Shown: positions 43,367 through 51,607 of the stretch, piece after piece | Layout of the letters: every line of letters begins with the position of its first letter | Numbering within the stretch: the stretch's first letter is position 1 | NCBI GenBank assembly: GCA_913055675.1 | Contig: CAJXKY010000011.1 | Location: forward strand, 1 to 59,502 | Origin: an uncultured Halanaerobiales bacterium | GTDB taxonomy: Bacteria > Bacillota > Halanaerobiia > Halanaerobiales > M55B127 | Reading direction: 5' to 3' | DNA length: 59,502 bases | The notes under the pieces: generated by a model | What the model was told of the DNA's origin: nothing | Seen by the model: the letters and a program-made list of their open reading frames with translations, nothing else | Database searches by the model: none | Made by a program: the position numbers and the translations under genes

Positions 43367-44842
43367 ATGAATTCTTTTTATGTATATTTAGCATTATCAA
43401 TCTATGTATTAATAGGTTTTTATATTGCCTACAAATCAAGACAAGGTATGAAACAAGGAGTAATTGAATATTTCTTAGATAACCGGTCAACAGGTGGAAT
43501 TGTTTCTGCCCTATCTTATAGTGCTACAACTTATAGTGCATTTATGATGATTGGATTGGCTGGTTTTACATATTCCGGTGGAGTAGGTGCTTTAGGTTTT
43601 GAACTAATATATTTAGCAGGCTTGTCTTTGGTAGCTTTCTTTGGACCAAGATTTTGGTTAGTAGGCAAAAAATATGGATATGTAACCCCATATGAGATGT
43701 TGGGAGATCGATTTCAAAATAAATGGATAGCAATAATATCAGCCGGAACAGCTTGTGTGTTTTTAATTCCTTACCTTTCCGTACAATTAATGGGAATTGG
43801 ATATTTAATGAATGGTTTGTCCGGAGGAGAAATTCCATATATAGTGGGAGTTATTATAGCATCGATTTTAGCTATTTCATGGGCAGTCATCGCTGGGATG
43901 CGTTCAGTGACTTGGACGGACTCATTACAATCACTAATTATGATCGTAGTGAGTGTTATAATATTATTTTATGTTATATATACTCAATTAGGAGGTTTTG
44001 TTTCGTTTTTTGGAAGATTAGAAACTGAGTATTCCAATTTCTTATCGGTACCTGGTCCTGGGTTTTTTAACTTCCAAACTTTTTTAGGTTTAACTCTACC
44101 CTGGTTTTTCTTTTCTATTTCAAATCCTCAGGTTAGCCAAAGGTTATTTATTCCTAAATCATTAAAAGCTATGAAAACAATGATTAAAGGTTTTTTAATA
44201 TTTGGCTTAGTCTATACTTTAGTTTCAGTACTTTGGGGTTTTAGTGCAAAGCTTCTCTTTCCTGGCTTACAGCAGGCGGATTTAGCTACTCCAACATTAC
44301 TTGGATCTGAACATGTACCACTTTTGCTTGGTCTAATTGCAATGATAGGTATTACAGCTGCTGCAATTTCTACAGTTGATTCTATAATGTTAACCCTTTC
44401 TTCACTAATTGTTAGAGATTTAATGCAGTCTCGTGATGAGTATTCAGATAAAAAACAACTACGAATTGGAAAGTTTGTTATATTTATTATAGCAGTAATT
44501 GGAATAATATTTGCTTCACAGCAATTAGATTTAATTGCCACCTTATCGGTTACTTCTTCAGTGGGTTTAATGATTGTTGTTCCCACTATATTTGGTGCCT
44601 TTTTTTGGCGAGGTGCAACAGCCGCTGGTTCTTTAACAAGTATAATCTTGGGAGCATTTACCGCTTTATACCTTCAATTTGGTAATTTGTCACCGCTTGG
44701 GTTAGCCCCTGGAGTATGGACTCTAATAATAACAGTGGTTTCATTTATTTCTGTTAGTTTATTTACTGAAGCTCCTAAAAAGAAGGCAAATGAATTTTTA
44801 GGATATTTAGATAAAGAGTTAGAGGATAAAAATATTCTTTAA
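43367..44842 (+). CDS. Sodium:solute symporter (SSS family), possible niacin transporter
   Basis: A 491-residue protein with about 13 membrane helices. SSS features are the TTYSAFMMIGLAGFTYSGG segment, AISWAVIAGMRSVTWTDSLQ (the sodium-symporter signature region) and TAAAISTVDSIMLTLSSLIVRD. Family members carry proline, pantothenate, sugars, iodide and more. The substrate is not readable from the sequence. Its position directly behind the NiaR-like regulator and a candidate operator suggests nicotinate or a related vitamin. It shares a transcript with the 65-residue partner. A pantothenate-like function is the main alternative. Confidence 0.85.
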   Translation: MNSFYVYLALSIYVLIGFYIAYKSRQGMKQGVIEYFLDNRSTGGIVSALSYSATTYSAFMMIGLAGFTYSGGVGALGFELIYLAGLSLVAFFGPRFWLVGKKYGYVTPYEMLGDRFQNKWIAIISAGTACVFLIPYLSVQLMGIGYLMNGLSGGEIPYIVGVIIASILAISWAVIAGMRSVTWTDSLQSLIMIVVSVIILFYVIYTQLGGFVSFFGRLETEYSNFLSVPGPGFFNFQTFLGLTLPWFFFSISNPQVSQRLFIPKSLKAMKTMIKGFLIFGLVYTLVSVLWGFSAKLLFPGLQQADLATPTLLGSEHVPLLLGLIAMIGITAAAISTVDSIMLTLSSLIVRDLMQSRDEYSDKKQLRIGKFVIFIIAVIGIIFASQQLDLIATLSVTSSVGLMIVVPTIFGAFFWRGATAAGSLTSIILGAFTALYLQFGNLSPLGLAPGVWTLIITVVSFISVSLFTEAPKKKANEFLGYLDKELEDKNIL

Positions 44843-44856
44843 AAGGGCGGTTAACC

Positions 44857-44885
44857 TTGATTTGTATTAATATAATAAATATAAT
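44857..44885 (+). promoter_or_regulatory. Promoter of the B12-sensor/diguanylate cyclase operon
   Basis: TTGATT (44857-44862) and TATAAT (44880-44885) are 17 bases apart, about 30 bases before the start codon. Two further TATAAT hexamers (44871-44876 and 44891-44896) lie beside it, so the exact start of transcription is uncertain. Confidence 0.6.
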
Positions 44886-44915
44886 GAAAGTATAATAAAA
44901 AAAGAGGGGTAAATT

Positions 44916-45965
44916 ATGGATACAAAAAGGTTGAGCGACAAAATTGAAGAAAAATTTGATGAATTAATCGATAAGACAATAAGTTGTATAAATGAAGGTG
45001 AATCTAGACCAGATTTTAGTTTTAACGAGTCAAAAAGTGTAAGAGATTTAGAGTATATATTAAATTATCTTGCTGAAGCAGTATACTTTGATAATAATGA
45101 TTTATTCAATGATTTTTCAATATGGCTTAGTTCTCTTTTTGAAAACATAGGACTTTCCGAAGATGTATTTATAAACACATATAATTCTATTCAAAAAGTT
45201 ATCAAGGATAATTTTGAGCCGAAAGAAAGAATTTACTTGAATAATATAATAGATTCATCCATAAAAAAAGCGTTAAATGAAAAAAACAAAGAGGATTCTT
45301 ATCTTACTGAAGATAACCCTCATAAAGATTTTGCCGATAAATATCTTAATCTATTACTGGATAATGAGAAAACTGAAGCAAGTAATTTAATTGTAAATGA
45401 GGCAATTTCTAAAATGAGTATACCGGAGATATATCTAGATATATTGGAACCTGTTCAGAAAGAAGTTGGTAGACTCTGGCATGCAAATGAAATAACAGTA
45501 GCTCAAGAACATTATATAAGTAGTGTAACCCAATTAGTGATGTCCCAATTATATTCTCGTTTTCTATCGTCAGGTGGTAAAAAAGGTAATATAGTTACAA
45601 CAGCTGTGGGTAAAGAACTACATGAAATCGGTATCAGGATGGTTGCTGATTTATTAGAGATAGATGGTTTTGATACTATCCATCTGGGAGCAAATACTCC
45701 ACCTACAAGTATAATAGAAACCCTTAAAAAGAATAGAACGGTTTTAGTTGGAATATCCGTTACTTTACCTATTCATTTAAAAGAATTAGTTCAACTTGTT
45801 GATATGATTAGAAATGAGCCTGAATTGACTAATATAAAAATATTAGTAGGTGGTTATGCACTTAATCAGAATCCAGAATTAAAAAAGGAACTTGATGTAG
45901 ATGCCTATAGTATGAATGCAAAAGAGGCAGTGCAAAAAGCTAATAAGTTGATTGAGGGGGTATAA
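44916..45965 (+). CDS. B12-binding sensor protein with CarH-like photoreceptor residues
   Basis: A 349-residue protein. Residues 1-130 are an unassigned helical domain. About 135-215 is a B12-binding helical cap, and about 224-349 is a Rossmann-type B12-binding domain. The lower-ligand motif reads E-L-H236-E-I-G (normally DxHxxG), followed by SVT (281-283) and GG (312-313). The cap holds W188-H189 and, ten residues after the Trp, E198-H199, the W-x9-EH pattern of CarH/LitR photoreceptors, where W131, H132, E141 and H142 contact adenosylcobalamin. No methyltransferase domain or DNA-binding domain is present, so a sensor is most likely. The diguanylate cyclase starts 2 bases after its stop. The fold is firm; light sensing is inference. 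Confidence 0.82.
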   Translation: MDTKRLSDKIEEKFDELIDKTISCINEGESRPDFSFNESKSVRDLEYILNYLAEAVYFDNNDLFNDFSIWLSSLFENIGLSEDVFINTYNSIQKVIKDNFEPKERIYLNNIIDSSIKKALNEKNKEDSYLTEDNPHKDFADKYLNLLLDNEKTEASNLIVNEAISKMSIPEIYLDILEPVQKEVGRLWHANEITVAQEHYISSVTQLVMSQLYSRFLSSGGKKGNIVTTAVGKELHEIGIRMVADLLEIDGFDTIHLGANTPPTSIIETLKKNRTVLVGISVTLPIHLKELVQLVDMIRNEPELTNIKILVGGYALNQNPELKKELDVDAYSMNAKEAVQKANKLIEGV

Positions 45966-45967
45966 TT

Positions 45968-47329
45968 ATGGGGTTTGTGGTATTAACTACACCGGAATTG
46001 AAAATAAAAAATGTTTTATATAATGACACCCCGTTGACTTTTTTGGAAAAAGGTAGAATACTAGCTTCTATTGTTCAAGATAAAGATAGGAGTAAAATAT
46101 TAGATTTTTCAAACAATATTAAAAGAGGAAAAGGCGAATTTGGTTATGAAATAAACATTCCAGTGGAAGAAAAAGTTAAATTGTATAATTTTTCAGGAGT
46201 AAAAGAGAGTGAAGAGATCTTTTTAATATTGGCTTCTCGCTTAAAAGAGGATATCTTAAATCAATATGATCATTTTATGAAAATGAATAACCAACATGTA
46301 AATAAAATAAGAAGTCTTTTAAAAGATCAAATTATAACTGAAAATAATACTGTATTAAGTGGTAAAAGTGCTGAATTATATAATGAAATCACAGAAATTA
46401 ATAATGAATTAATGAATGTACAAAGAGAATTAACTAAAACAAATAAAGAATTAGATAGACAAAAAGAACGATATTATGCCACTCTGCGTAGTATAGGTGA
46501 AGGAGTTATTGCCCTAGGAGAAAATAAGAAGGTTACTTTTATTAATGAAAGCGCTCTAAATATTTTAAATATTAATAAAGAAATTGAAGGTACATTTCTT
46601 TCTGAGCATAATATAAAAGTATTAAATAAAAACGAAAATGACATCTTAGAGAAAATAATTAATAAAGTATGTCAATCTCCTCAAACAATTAAAAAAGAAG
46701 ATGCTAAAGTAATTAGCGATCAGAACGAGGTTTTTATTGATTTAACAATATCACCAATTGAAGTAAGTGATGATCGATTGATAGGATTAGTTATTGTTAT
46801 TTCTGATATTACCCAAAAAAAAGAGCAAGAAAAAAAATTAAAGAAATTAGCTGCTACTGATAGATTGACTAATATTATGAACAGAAGAATGGGGACCACA
46901 TATTTACAAAAACAGATTGAAAGGCTTAAACGCGAAGATATAAACCTTACGGTTTGTTTTATTGATATTAATGATTTAAAGCAAGTAAATGATAACTATG
47001 GTCATAATGAAGGTGATAATTTACTTAAAACTGCTGCTCAAATTCTTAATGACAATATAAGAGACACCGATGCAGTAGCTAGGTTTGGAGGAGATGAATT
47101 TCTGATCATCTTTAACGATTGTGATCTTGAAGAGGCGAAAGTTATTTGGGAAAGAGTTGAGAAAGCAATCGATGATTGGAATAAAAATACTGAAAAGCCT
47201 TATAGAATTAGTTTGAGCCGCGGATTTGCTCAAAAAACCAGAGAAGACAATCTAAGCCTTGATGATTTAGTAAATAAAGCGGATGAAAGAATGTATGAAA
47301 AAAAGATGGAATATCATAACCAAAAATAA
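45968..47329 (+). CDS. PAS-GGDEF diguanylate cyclase paired with the B12 sensor
   Basis: A 453-residue cytosolic protein. Residues 1-115 are an unrecognised, possibly sensor-like domain. Then come a coiled coil (about 135-168), a PAS domain (about 170-285, GEGVIALGENKKVTFINESA) and a GGDEF domain (about 290-450). The active site GGDEF is at 374-378, with an I-site RDTD at 365-368, so c-di-GMP synthesis with product inhibition is expected. GAGGGGG precedes the ATG, which sits 2 bases after the B12-binding gene. I infer that the B12 protein governs this enzyme by direct contact, perhaps through the N-terminal domain. Confidence 0.88.
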   Translation: MGFVVLTTPELKIKNVLYNDTPLTFLEKGRILASIVQDKDRSKILDFSNNIKRGKGEFGYEINIPVEEKVKLYNFSGVKESEEIFLILASRLKEDILNQYDHFMKMNNQHVNKIRSLLKDQIITENNTVLSGKSAELYNEITEINNELMNVQRELTKTNKELDRQKERYYATLRSIGEGVIALGENKKVTFINESALNILNINKEIEGTFLSEHNIKVLNKNENDILEKIINKVCQSPQTIKKEDAKVISDQNEVFIDLTISPIEVSDDRLIGLVIVISDITQKKEQEKKLKKLAATDRLTNIMNRRMGTTYLQKQIERLKREDINLTVCFIDINDLKQVNDNYGHNEGDNLLKTAAQILNDNIRDTDAVARFGGDEFLIIFNDCDLEEAKVIWERVEKAIDDWNKNTEKPYRISLSRGFAQKTREDNLSLDDLVNKADERMYEKKMEYHNQK

Positions 47330-47357
47330 GGTTTATTATTAAGGGGAGAATTTATTT

Positions 47358-48221
47358 ATGATAAAAAATAGATATATATTAGTCTTTATTTTAAGTTTAT
47401 TAATTATTACTGCTTTACCAACTGTTAATTCAATTAAAGCAAAGGAAGTAACTACTGCAGTAACTATTGTACCTCAAAAACAGTTCGTAAGTGTTGTAGC
47501 CGGAGAAAATAGTGAAGTAACTGTTATGATACCTCCAGGATATAGTCCGGGTAATTATGCTCCTAGACCTTCTGAGCTTACAAAGTTTTCTGATGCAGAT
47601 ATATATTTTTCAATAGGTGTTCCGGCTGATATACAGAATATTTTACCGAAAGCGAAAGAGTTTAATCAAGATATAAAGATTGTAAATTTAGCGGAAAGAG
47701 TATCGCAAAAATATGATGATCGTACTTTTCCCAATGGAAGTAGAGATCCTCATATTTGGTTATCACCGAAGAGAGTGATTCACATAGTAAAAGTCATTAG
47801 AGATGAATTGATTAATTTGAACCCTCAAAAAGAACAGTTATATAAAGAAAACACTGCCGAATATATTGAAAAAATAAGGGAGACAGATCAGAAAGTAAAA
47901 AGTATATTAAATGAAAAGGAAAACAATTATTTCTTAGTCTACCATCCTTCTTTTGGTTATTTTGCAGACGAGTACAACTTAAATATGGTGTCTATTGAAG
48001 AAGGTGGTAAAGAAGCTACTGCAAAACATCTTCAAGAGATTATTGATTTTGCTAAGAAAAATAATATAGAAAGAATATTTTATCAAGCCGAAATTGACAG
48101 TCGTCAGACCCAAGCGCTTGCTGAAGAAATTGGAGCAGAATTAGTGAAATTAGATCCGTTAGCTGAAAATTATCTAAATAATTTAATCGAAATGGCTAAA
48201 AAATTAGCTGGGGATGAATAA
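47358..48221 (+). CDS. ZnuA-like metal ABC transporter substrate-binding protein
   Basis: A 287-residue cluster A-I binding protein with a signal peptide (ILVFILSLLIITALPTVNS). Three of the four usual metal ligands are visible: H132 (RDPHIWLSP), H196 (VYHPSFGYFA) and E245 (FYQAEIDSRQ). The first histidine, usually in a DPHxYEP motif, is absent: the matching stretch reads SPGNYAP, with Gly65 at the His position. It also lacks the His-rich loop of many zinc binders. It could bind zinc or manganese with altered geometry, or another ligand. It is followed by the ATPase and permease of the same system. Confidence 0.82.
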   Translation: MIKNRYILVFILSLLIITALPTVNSIKAKEVTTAVTIVPQKQFVSVVAGENSEVTVMIPPGYSPGNYAPRPSELTKFSDADIYFSIGVPADIQNILPKAKEFNQDIKIVNLAERVSQKYDDRTFPNGSRDPHIWLSPKRVIHIVKVIRDELINLNPQKEQLYKENTAEYIEKIRETDQKVKSILNEKENNYFLVYHPSFGYFADEYNLNMVSIEEGGKEATAKHLQEIIDFAKKNNIERIFYQAEIDSRQTQALAEEIGAELVKLDPLAENYLNNLIEMAKKLAGDE

Positions 48222-48223
48222 AA

Positions 48224-49000
48224 ATGGAAGATGTTATAATAAAAATCAGAAATCTTAATGTATATTTTGATGAAATGCAGGTTTTAAAAGATATTAATTT
48301 AGATGTAAATCGTAAACAATTTCTAGCTATAATGGGACCTAACGGTGGAGGAAAAACGACCTTGCTGAAGGTTATCCTAGGTTTAATAGAACCGGATAGT
48401 GGTAAAATTGAAATTGCCGGCCGTGGTATTCAAGAAGGAAGGGGTTTGATTGGTTATGTACCTCAAATCTCTGATTTTAATAAACAGTTTCCTATTAATG
48501 TAAAAGATGTTATATTGATGGGAAGAATATCAGATGGTGAGGGACTATATCACAATTATAGTAAAGAAGATGTGAAAAAAGCGGAAGAAATTATGAAAGA
48601 TTTAAATATTTATGAGATTAAGGATCGCCAAATAGGTAGGCTATCCGGAGGACAACTTCAAAGGGTTTTAATTGGTAGAGCTTTAGCTTCTGAACCAGAG
48701 ATCTTGCTTTTAGATGAACCTACGGCTAGTCTTGACGCAGAATCACGCAGTAGAATATATAATATTTTGAAAGGAATTAATGACCAGATTACAATAATTG
48801 TAGTAACTCATGATTTAACAGCGATCTCTTCATATTTTGATAGTGTGGCTTGTCTTAATAGGGAACTTCATTACCATGGAAATGATAATGTTTCTAAAGA
48901 GGATGTGGATCAAATTTACGGATGTCCTGTTGACCTTGTTGCACATGGTGTTCCTCATCGAGTTTTAAATGAACATGAAGGTGTTGATAGTAATGCTTGA
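48224..49000 (+). CDS. Metal ABC transporter ATPase (ZnuC-like)
   Basis: A 258-residue ATPase with Walker A GPNGGGKTT, Q-loop VPQISDFNKQFPINVKDVI, signature LSGGQLQRV, Walker B ILLLDEPTASLD and switch THD. The C-terminus ends in His-containing segments (HYHGNDN, AHGVPHRVLNEHEG) common in ZnuC-type ATPases. The ATG lies 2 bases after the znuA-like stop, with GGGGATG as a modest ribosome site. Confidence 0.9.
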   Translation: MEDVIIKIRNLNVYFDEMQVLKDINLDVNRKQFLAIMGPNGGGKTTLLKVILGLIEPDSGKIEIAGRGIQEGRGLIGYVPQISDFNKQFPINVKDVILMGRISDGEGLYHNYSKEDVKKAEEIMKDLNIYEIKDRQIGRLSGGQLQRVLIGRALASEPEILLLDEPTASLDAESRSRIYNILKGINDQITIIVVTHDLTAISSYFDSVACLNRELHYHGNDNVSKEDVDQIYGCPVDLVAHGVPHRVLNEHEGVDSNA

Positions 49001-49808
49001 AGCAATATTGAAATATAACTTTCTACAAAATGCAGTATACAGTGCGTTAATGGCGAGTGTAGTATGTGGTATTATTGGTACTATCATCATTGAGAAAAAT
49101 CTTGTAATGATGAGTGGGGGTATTGCTCACACTTCTTTTGGAGGAGTTGGCTTGGGTTATTACCTCAATATTGAGCCCATTTTTGGGGCATTATTTTTTG
49201 CCTTATTTTCTTCAATAGCAATTGTAATGATAAGAAAAAAAACTGAAGTAGATTCTGATACTTTGATTGGTATCATGTGGGCTATGGGGATGTCCCTAGG
49301 TATATTATTTATTTCATTTATGCAAGGTTATCCCCCTGACATGTCTTCTTATCTATTTGGAGATATTCTAACGGTTACTGATATGGATATTAATATAATG
49401 CTTATCTTAGTTGCTTTTGTAGTCTTTGCCATTACTGCTCTTTTTAATCAGTGGAAGGCATATCTTTTTGATGAAGAGTTTTCTTATGTAAGAGGATTGA
49501 ATACAAATTTTTATGAATATTTTTTGTTTATCTTGATTGCATTAACGGTTATTGTACTGATTAGAGTCACAGGTATAATCTTAATAATCGCTCTTTTAAC
49601 AGCACCGCCAGCAATGGCTAAATTGTTTACCTATAATTTAAAAAAGATAATATTTTTAGCAATCATTTTTGGGATGATTTTTTCAATTTCAGGTTTATGG
49701 CTTTCATATCTTTTTAACATTCCTTCTGGCGCAACTATTATTTTATTAATTGGTACGGCTTATTTCTTGTTAACATTTATAACTAAGAGATTAAATTTTG
49801 GAAGCTAA
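48993..49808 (+). CDS. Metal ABC transporter permease (ZnuB-like)
   Basis: A 271-residue ABC-3 family permease with about 8 membrane helices. Typical pieces are NAVYSALMASVVCGIIGT, the MMSGGIAHTSFGGVGLGYYL segment and the coupling region VRVTGIILIIALLTAPPAMA in near-consensus form. The ATG at 48993 follows GAAGGTG; a start at 48969 would sit inside the ATPase before that site. It overlaps the ATPase gene by 8 bases. The gene ends 14 bases before the convergent antiporter gene. Confidence 0.88.
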   Translation: MLEAILKYNFLQNAVYSALMASVVCGIIGTIIIEKNLVMMSGGIAHTSFGGVGLGYYLNIEPIFGALFFALFSSIAIVMIRKKTEVDSDTLIGIMWAMGMSLGILFISFMQGYPPDMSSYLFGDILTVTDMDINIMLILVAFVVFAITALFNQWKAYLFDEEFSYVRGLNTNFYEYFLFILIALTVIVLIRVTGIILIIALLTAPPAMAKLFTYNLKKIIFLAIIFGMIFSISGLWLSYLFNIPSGATIILLIGTAYFLLTFITKRLNFGS

Positions 49809-49822
49809 AGGTGTATCTCAAA

Positions 49823-51112
49823 TTAACGTTTTTGGGATTTATTAATTTCATCTGCTTTTGTAAGAGCATATTTAGTAGCAAATGATCCAAATATTTCAGT
49901 TAAAGCAGCAGTGAATAGTAGAATATTAAAGACCAATAGACCAATTTTAGGTTCCTGGGTGAATTCATTTTGAACTGTATAGGCTAAAGCTATTGCAACC
50001 CCACTTTGAGGAAGTAAACCGAGACCAACATATTTTTTAATATTCTCAGAAGAATTTGATAGAATTGCTCCTAATGAGGTGCCTCCAATTTTACCAATCA
50101 CCCTAGTAATTGAGTAGATAGCTGCTAATAAAATGAAGCTGGGATTAACAACAGAAAATCTGATTTCTGTACCGGCAAGGACAAAGAACATTGCATAGAG
50201 GGGAATGGTTAAAGTGTCTATGTAATCTGCAATATTTAAATTTTTTCTTGAAAAGTTACGATATGCAAATCCAATTGTCATATTAGTAATCAATGGTGAA
50301 AATTCAAAAAAGATAGCAAATGATAATCCGGCAACTATAGTAGCAATAAGTGTTAGGATTTTTTTAGTTTTATCTTCAAATCCTTCCATTAGTTTTACAG
50401 ATAAATATCCGATAGTAATACCAACTAGAATAGACCCTAGAACTTCTATAATAGGCGCAAAAATCATATGATTTAGATTAAAATTGGTTTGACCGGTGTA
50501 TTGATTATAAGCGATTGGTTTAATTAGACTGAAAAGGATTAGAGCTAGAGCATCATCTAAACCAACAACAGCCATAATCATAGAGGTAACCGGACCTTCA
50601 GCATTGTATTCTCTAATCACCATTACTGTAGCAGCAGGGGCAGTTGCGGAAGCAATTGCACCTAAAATTAATGCCAAGTATAATTCGTACCCGATTAATA
50701 AAACGCCAATAAAGACCAACAAAAATGCGCCTAATCCCTGAATTAATACAATATAAGTTATACTTTTCCCTAGCTTTTTAAATAATCTTATAGATAATTC
50801 ACTACCAATTGTAAAAGCAATAAAACCTAATGCAAGTTGAGTGACATATTCGAAACTGTTTATTACATAGGCATACCATACCTTTTGAGCCATTGTTAAA
50901 AAGGGAAGGGCGTTAATTACTTCAATGCTTAATAATATGCCTAAAAAGACGTAACCTACTACTATAGGTATATTATATTTTTTTGCTATTAAAACTATTA
51001 AAAGTGCTGTAGTAATAAAGAAAGCAATAAGGTATAGTTCCTTATTGCTGACCTGATTTTCTAAAAACCATTCTTCAATTTGATATAGTTGATTTATAAT
51101 TTCTGGTTCCAT
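49823..51112 (-). CDS. Cation:proton antiporter, CPA2 family
   Basis: A 429-residue membrane protein with about 12-13 helices. It shows the KefB/NapA-like core: GYVFLGILLSIEV, LGFIAFTIGSEL, LILGAIASATAPAATVMVIREY and GLDDALALILFSL. The conserved acidic pair region (LDDA) suggests Na+(K+)/H+ exchange, fitting a halophile. No C-terminal TrkA-type regulatory domain is present; a separate CBS-domain protein is encoded just upstream and may take that role. It is last in a minus-strand operon. Confidence 0.88.
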   Translation of the reverse strand: MEPEIINQLYQIEEWFLENQVSNKELYLIAFFITTALLIVLIAKKYNIPIVVGYVFLGILLSIEVINALPFLTMAQKVWYAYVINSFEYVTQLALGFIAFTIGSELSIRLFKKLGKSITYIVLIQGLGAFLLVFIGVLLIGYELYLALILGAIASATAPAATVMVIREYNAEGPVTSMIMAVVGLDDALALILFSLIKPIAYNQYTGQTNFNLNHMIFAPIIEVLGSILVGITIGYLSVKLMEGFEDKTKKILTLIATIVAGLSFAIFFEFSPLITNMTIGFAYRNFSRKNLNIADYIDTLTIPLYAMFFVLAGTEIRFSVVNPSFILLAAIYSITRVIGKIGGTSLGAILSNSSENIKKYVGLGLLPQSGVAIALAYTVQNEFTQEPKIGLLVFNILLFTAALTEIFGSFATKYALTKADEINKSQKR

Positions 51113-51155
51113 AATAAAACCTTCTTTTTTAAATTATTTTATAAGTATAATTATA

Positions 51156-51605
51156 TTATTCTGTAGTACAAAGCAGATAATAGAGTAGATCGCCTCGGGA
51201 AATATAACCTCTAAGATAACCATTATCATTAGTTACAAAAAGGTAAGATTCTTTATTATTGAGCATAATTTCGGCAATTTTATCCATATTATCTTTTTCT
51301 AAAATTGTTTCAGTCTTAGTTAACATATATTCTTTAACTTTTCTAGATTTTATTTCTGATAAGGTTTCTGCTGCTTGATTTCTATCATAAAGTATTTTTT
51401 GTCTATTGATAAAACCATACTGTTCAGGAATAATATTTTTTAAAATATTTTTACTATAGATAGTGCCTTTGAAATGATTTTCTTCATCAACCACCGGCAA
51501 AATAGGCATTTCCGTCTTATGCATATATATTATTGCATCTTCAATTGTGTCATCCAAGGCAACTGAATTCAATGATCTCATCATATAATTTTTTACAATA
51601 GCCAT
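51156..51605 (-). CDS. Two-CBS-domain protein
   Basis: A 149-residue protein built of a pair of CBS motifs: MMRSLNSVALDDTIEDAIIYM ... ILPVVDEENHFKGTIYSKNIL and MLTKTETILEKDNMDKIAEIM ... YLFVTNDNGYLRGYISRGDLL. CBS pairs bind adenine nucleotides and often regulate transporters. Being between a PfkB kinase (2-base gap) and an antiporter, it may couple energy or nucleotide state to ion exchange. GGAGGTCTAAGC precedes the ATG. Confidence 0.85.
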   Translation of the reverse strand: MAIVKNYMMRSLNSVALDDTIEDAIIYMHKTEMPILPVVDEENHFKGTIYSKNILKNIIPEQYGFINRQKILYDRNQAAETLSEIKSRKVKEYMLTKTETILEKDNMDKIAEIMLNNKESYLFVTNDNGYLRGYISRGDLLYYLLCTTE

Positions 51606-51607
51606 GC

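Noticed and set aside
43723..44028. Plus-strand 101-codon frame overlapping the symporter
   Set aside because: It lies in another frame of the same real gene, with no ribosome site of its own.
44212..44586. Minus-strand open frame of 124 codons inside the sodium symporter gene
   Set aside because: It is antisense to a well-supported SSS protein and has low-complexity composition mirrored from membrane-helix codons.
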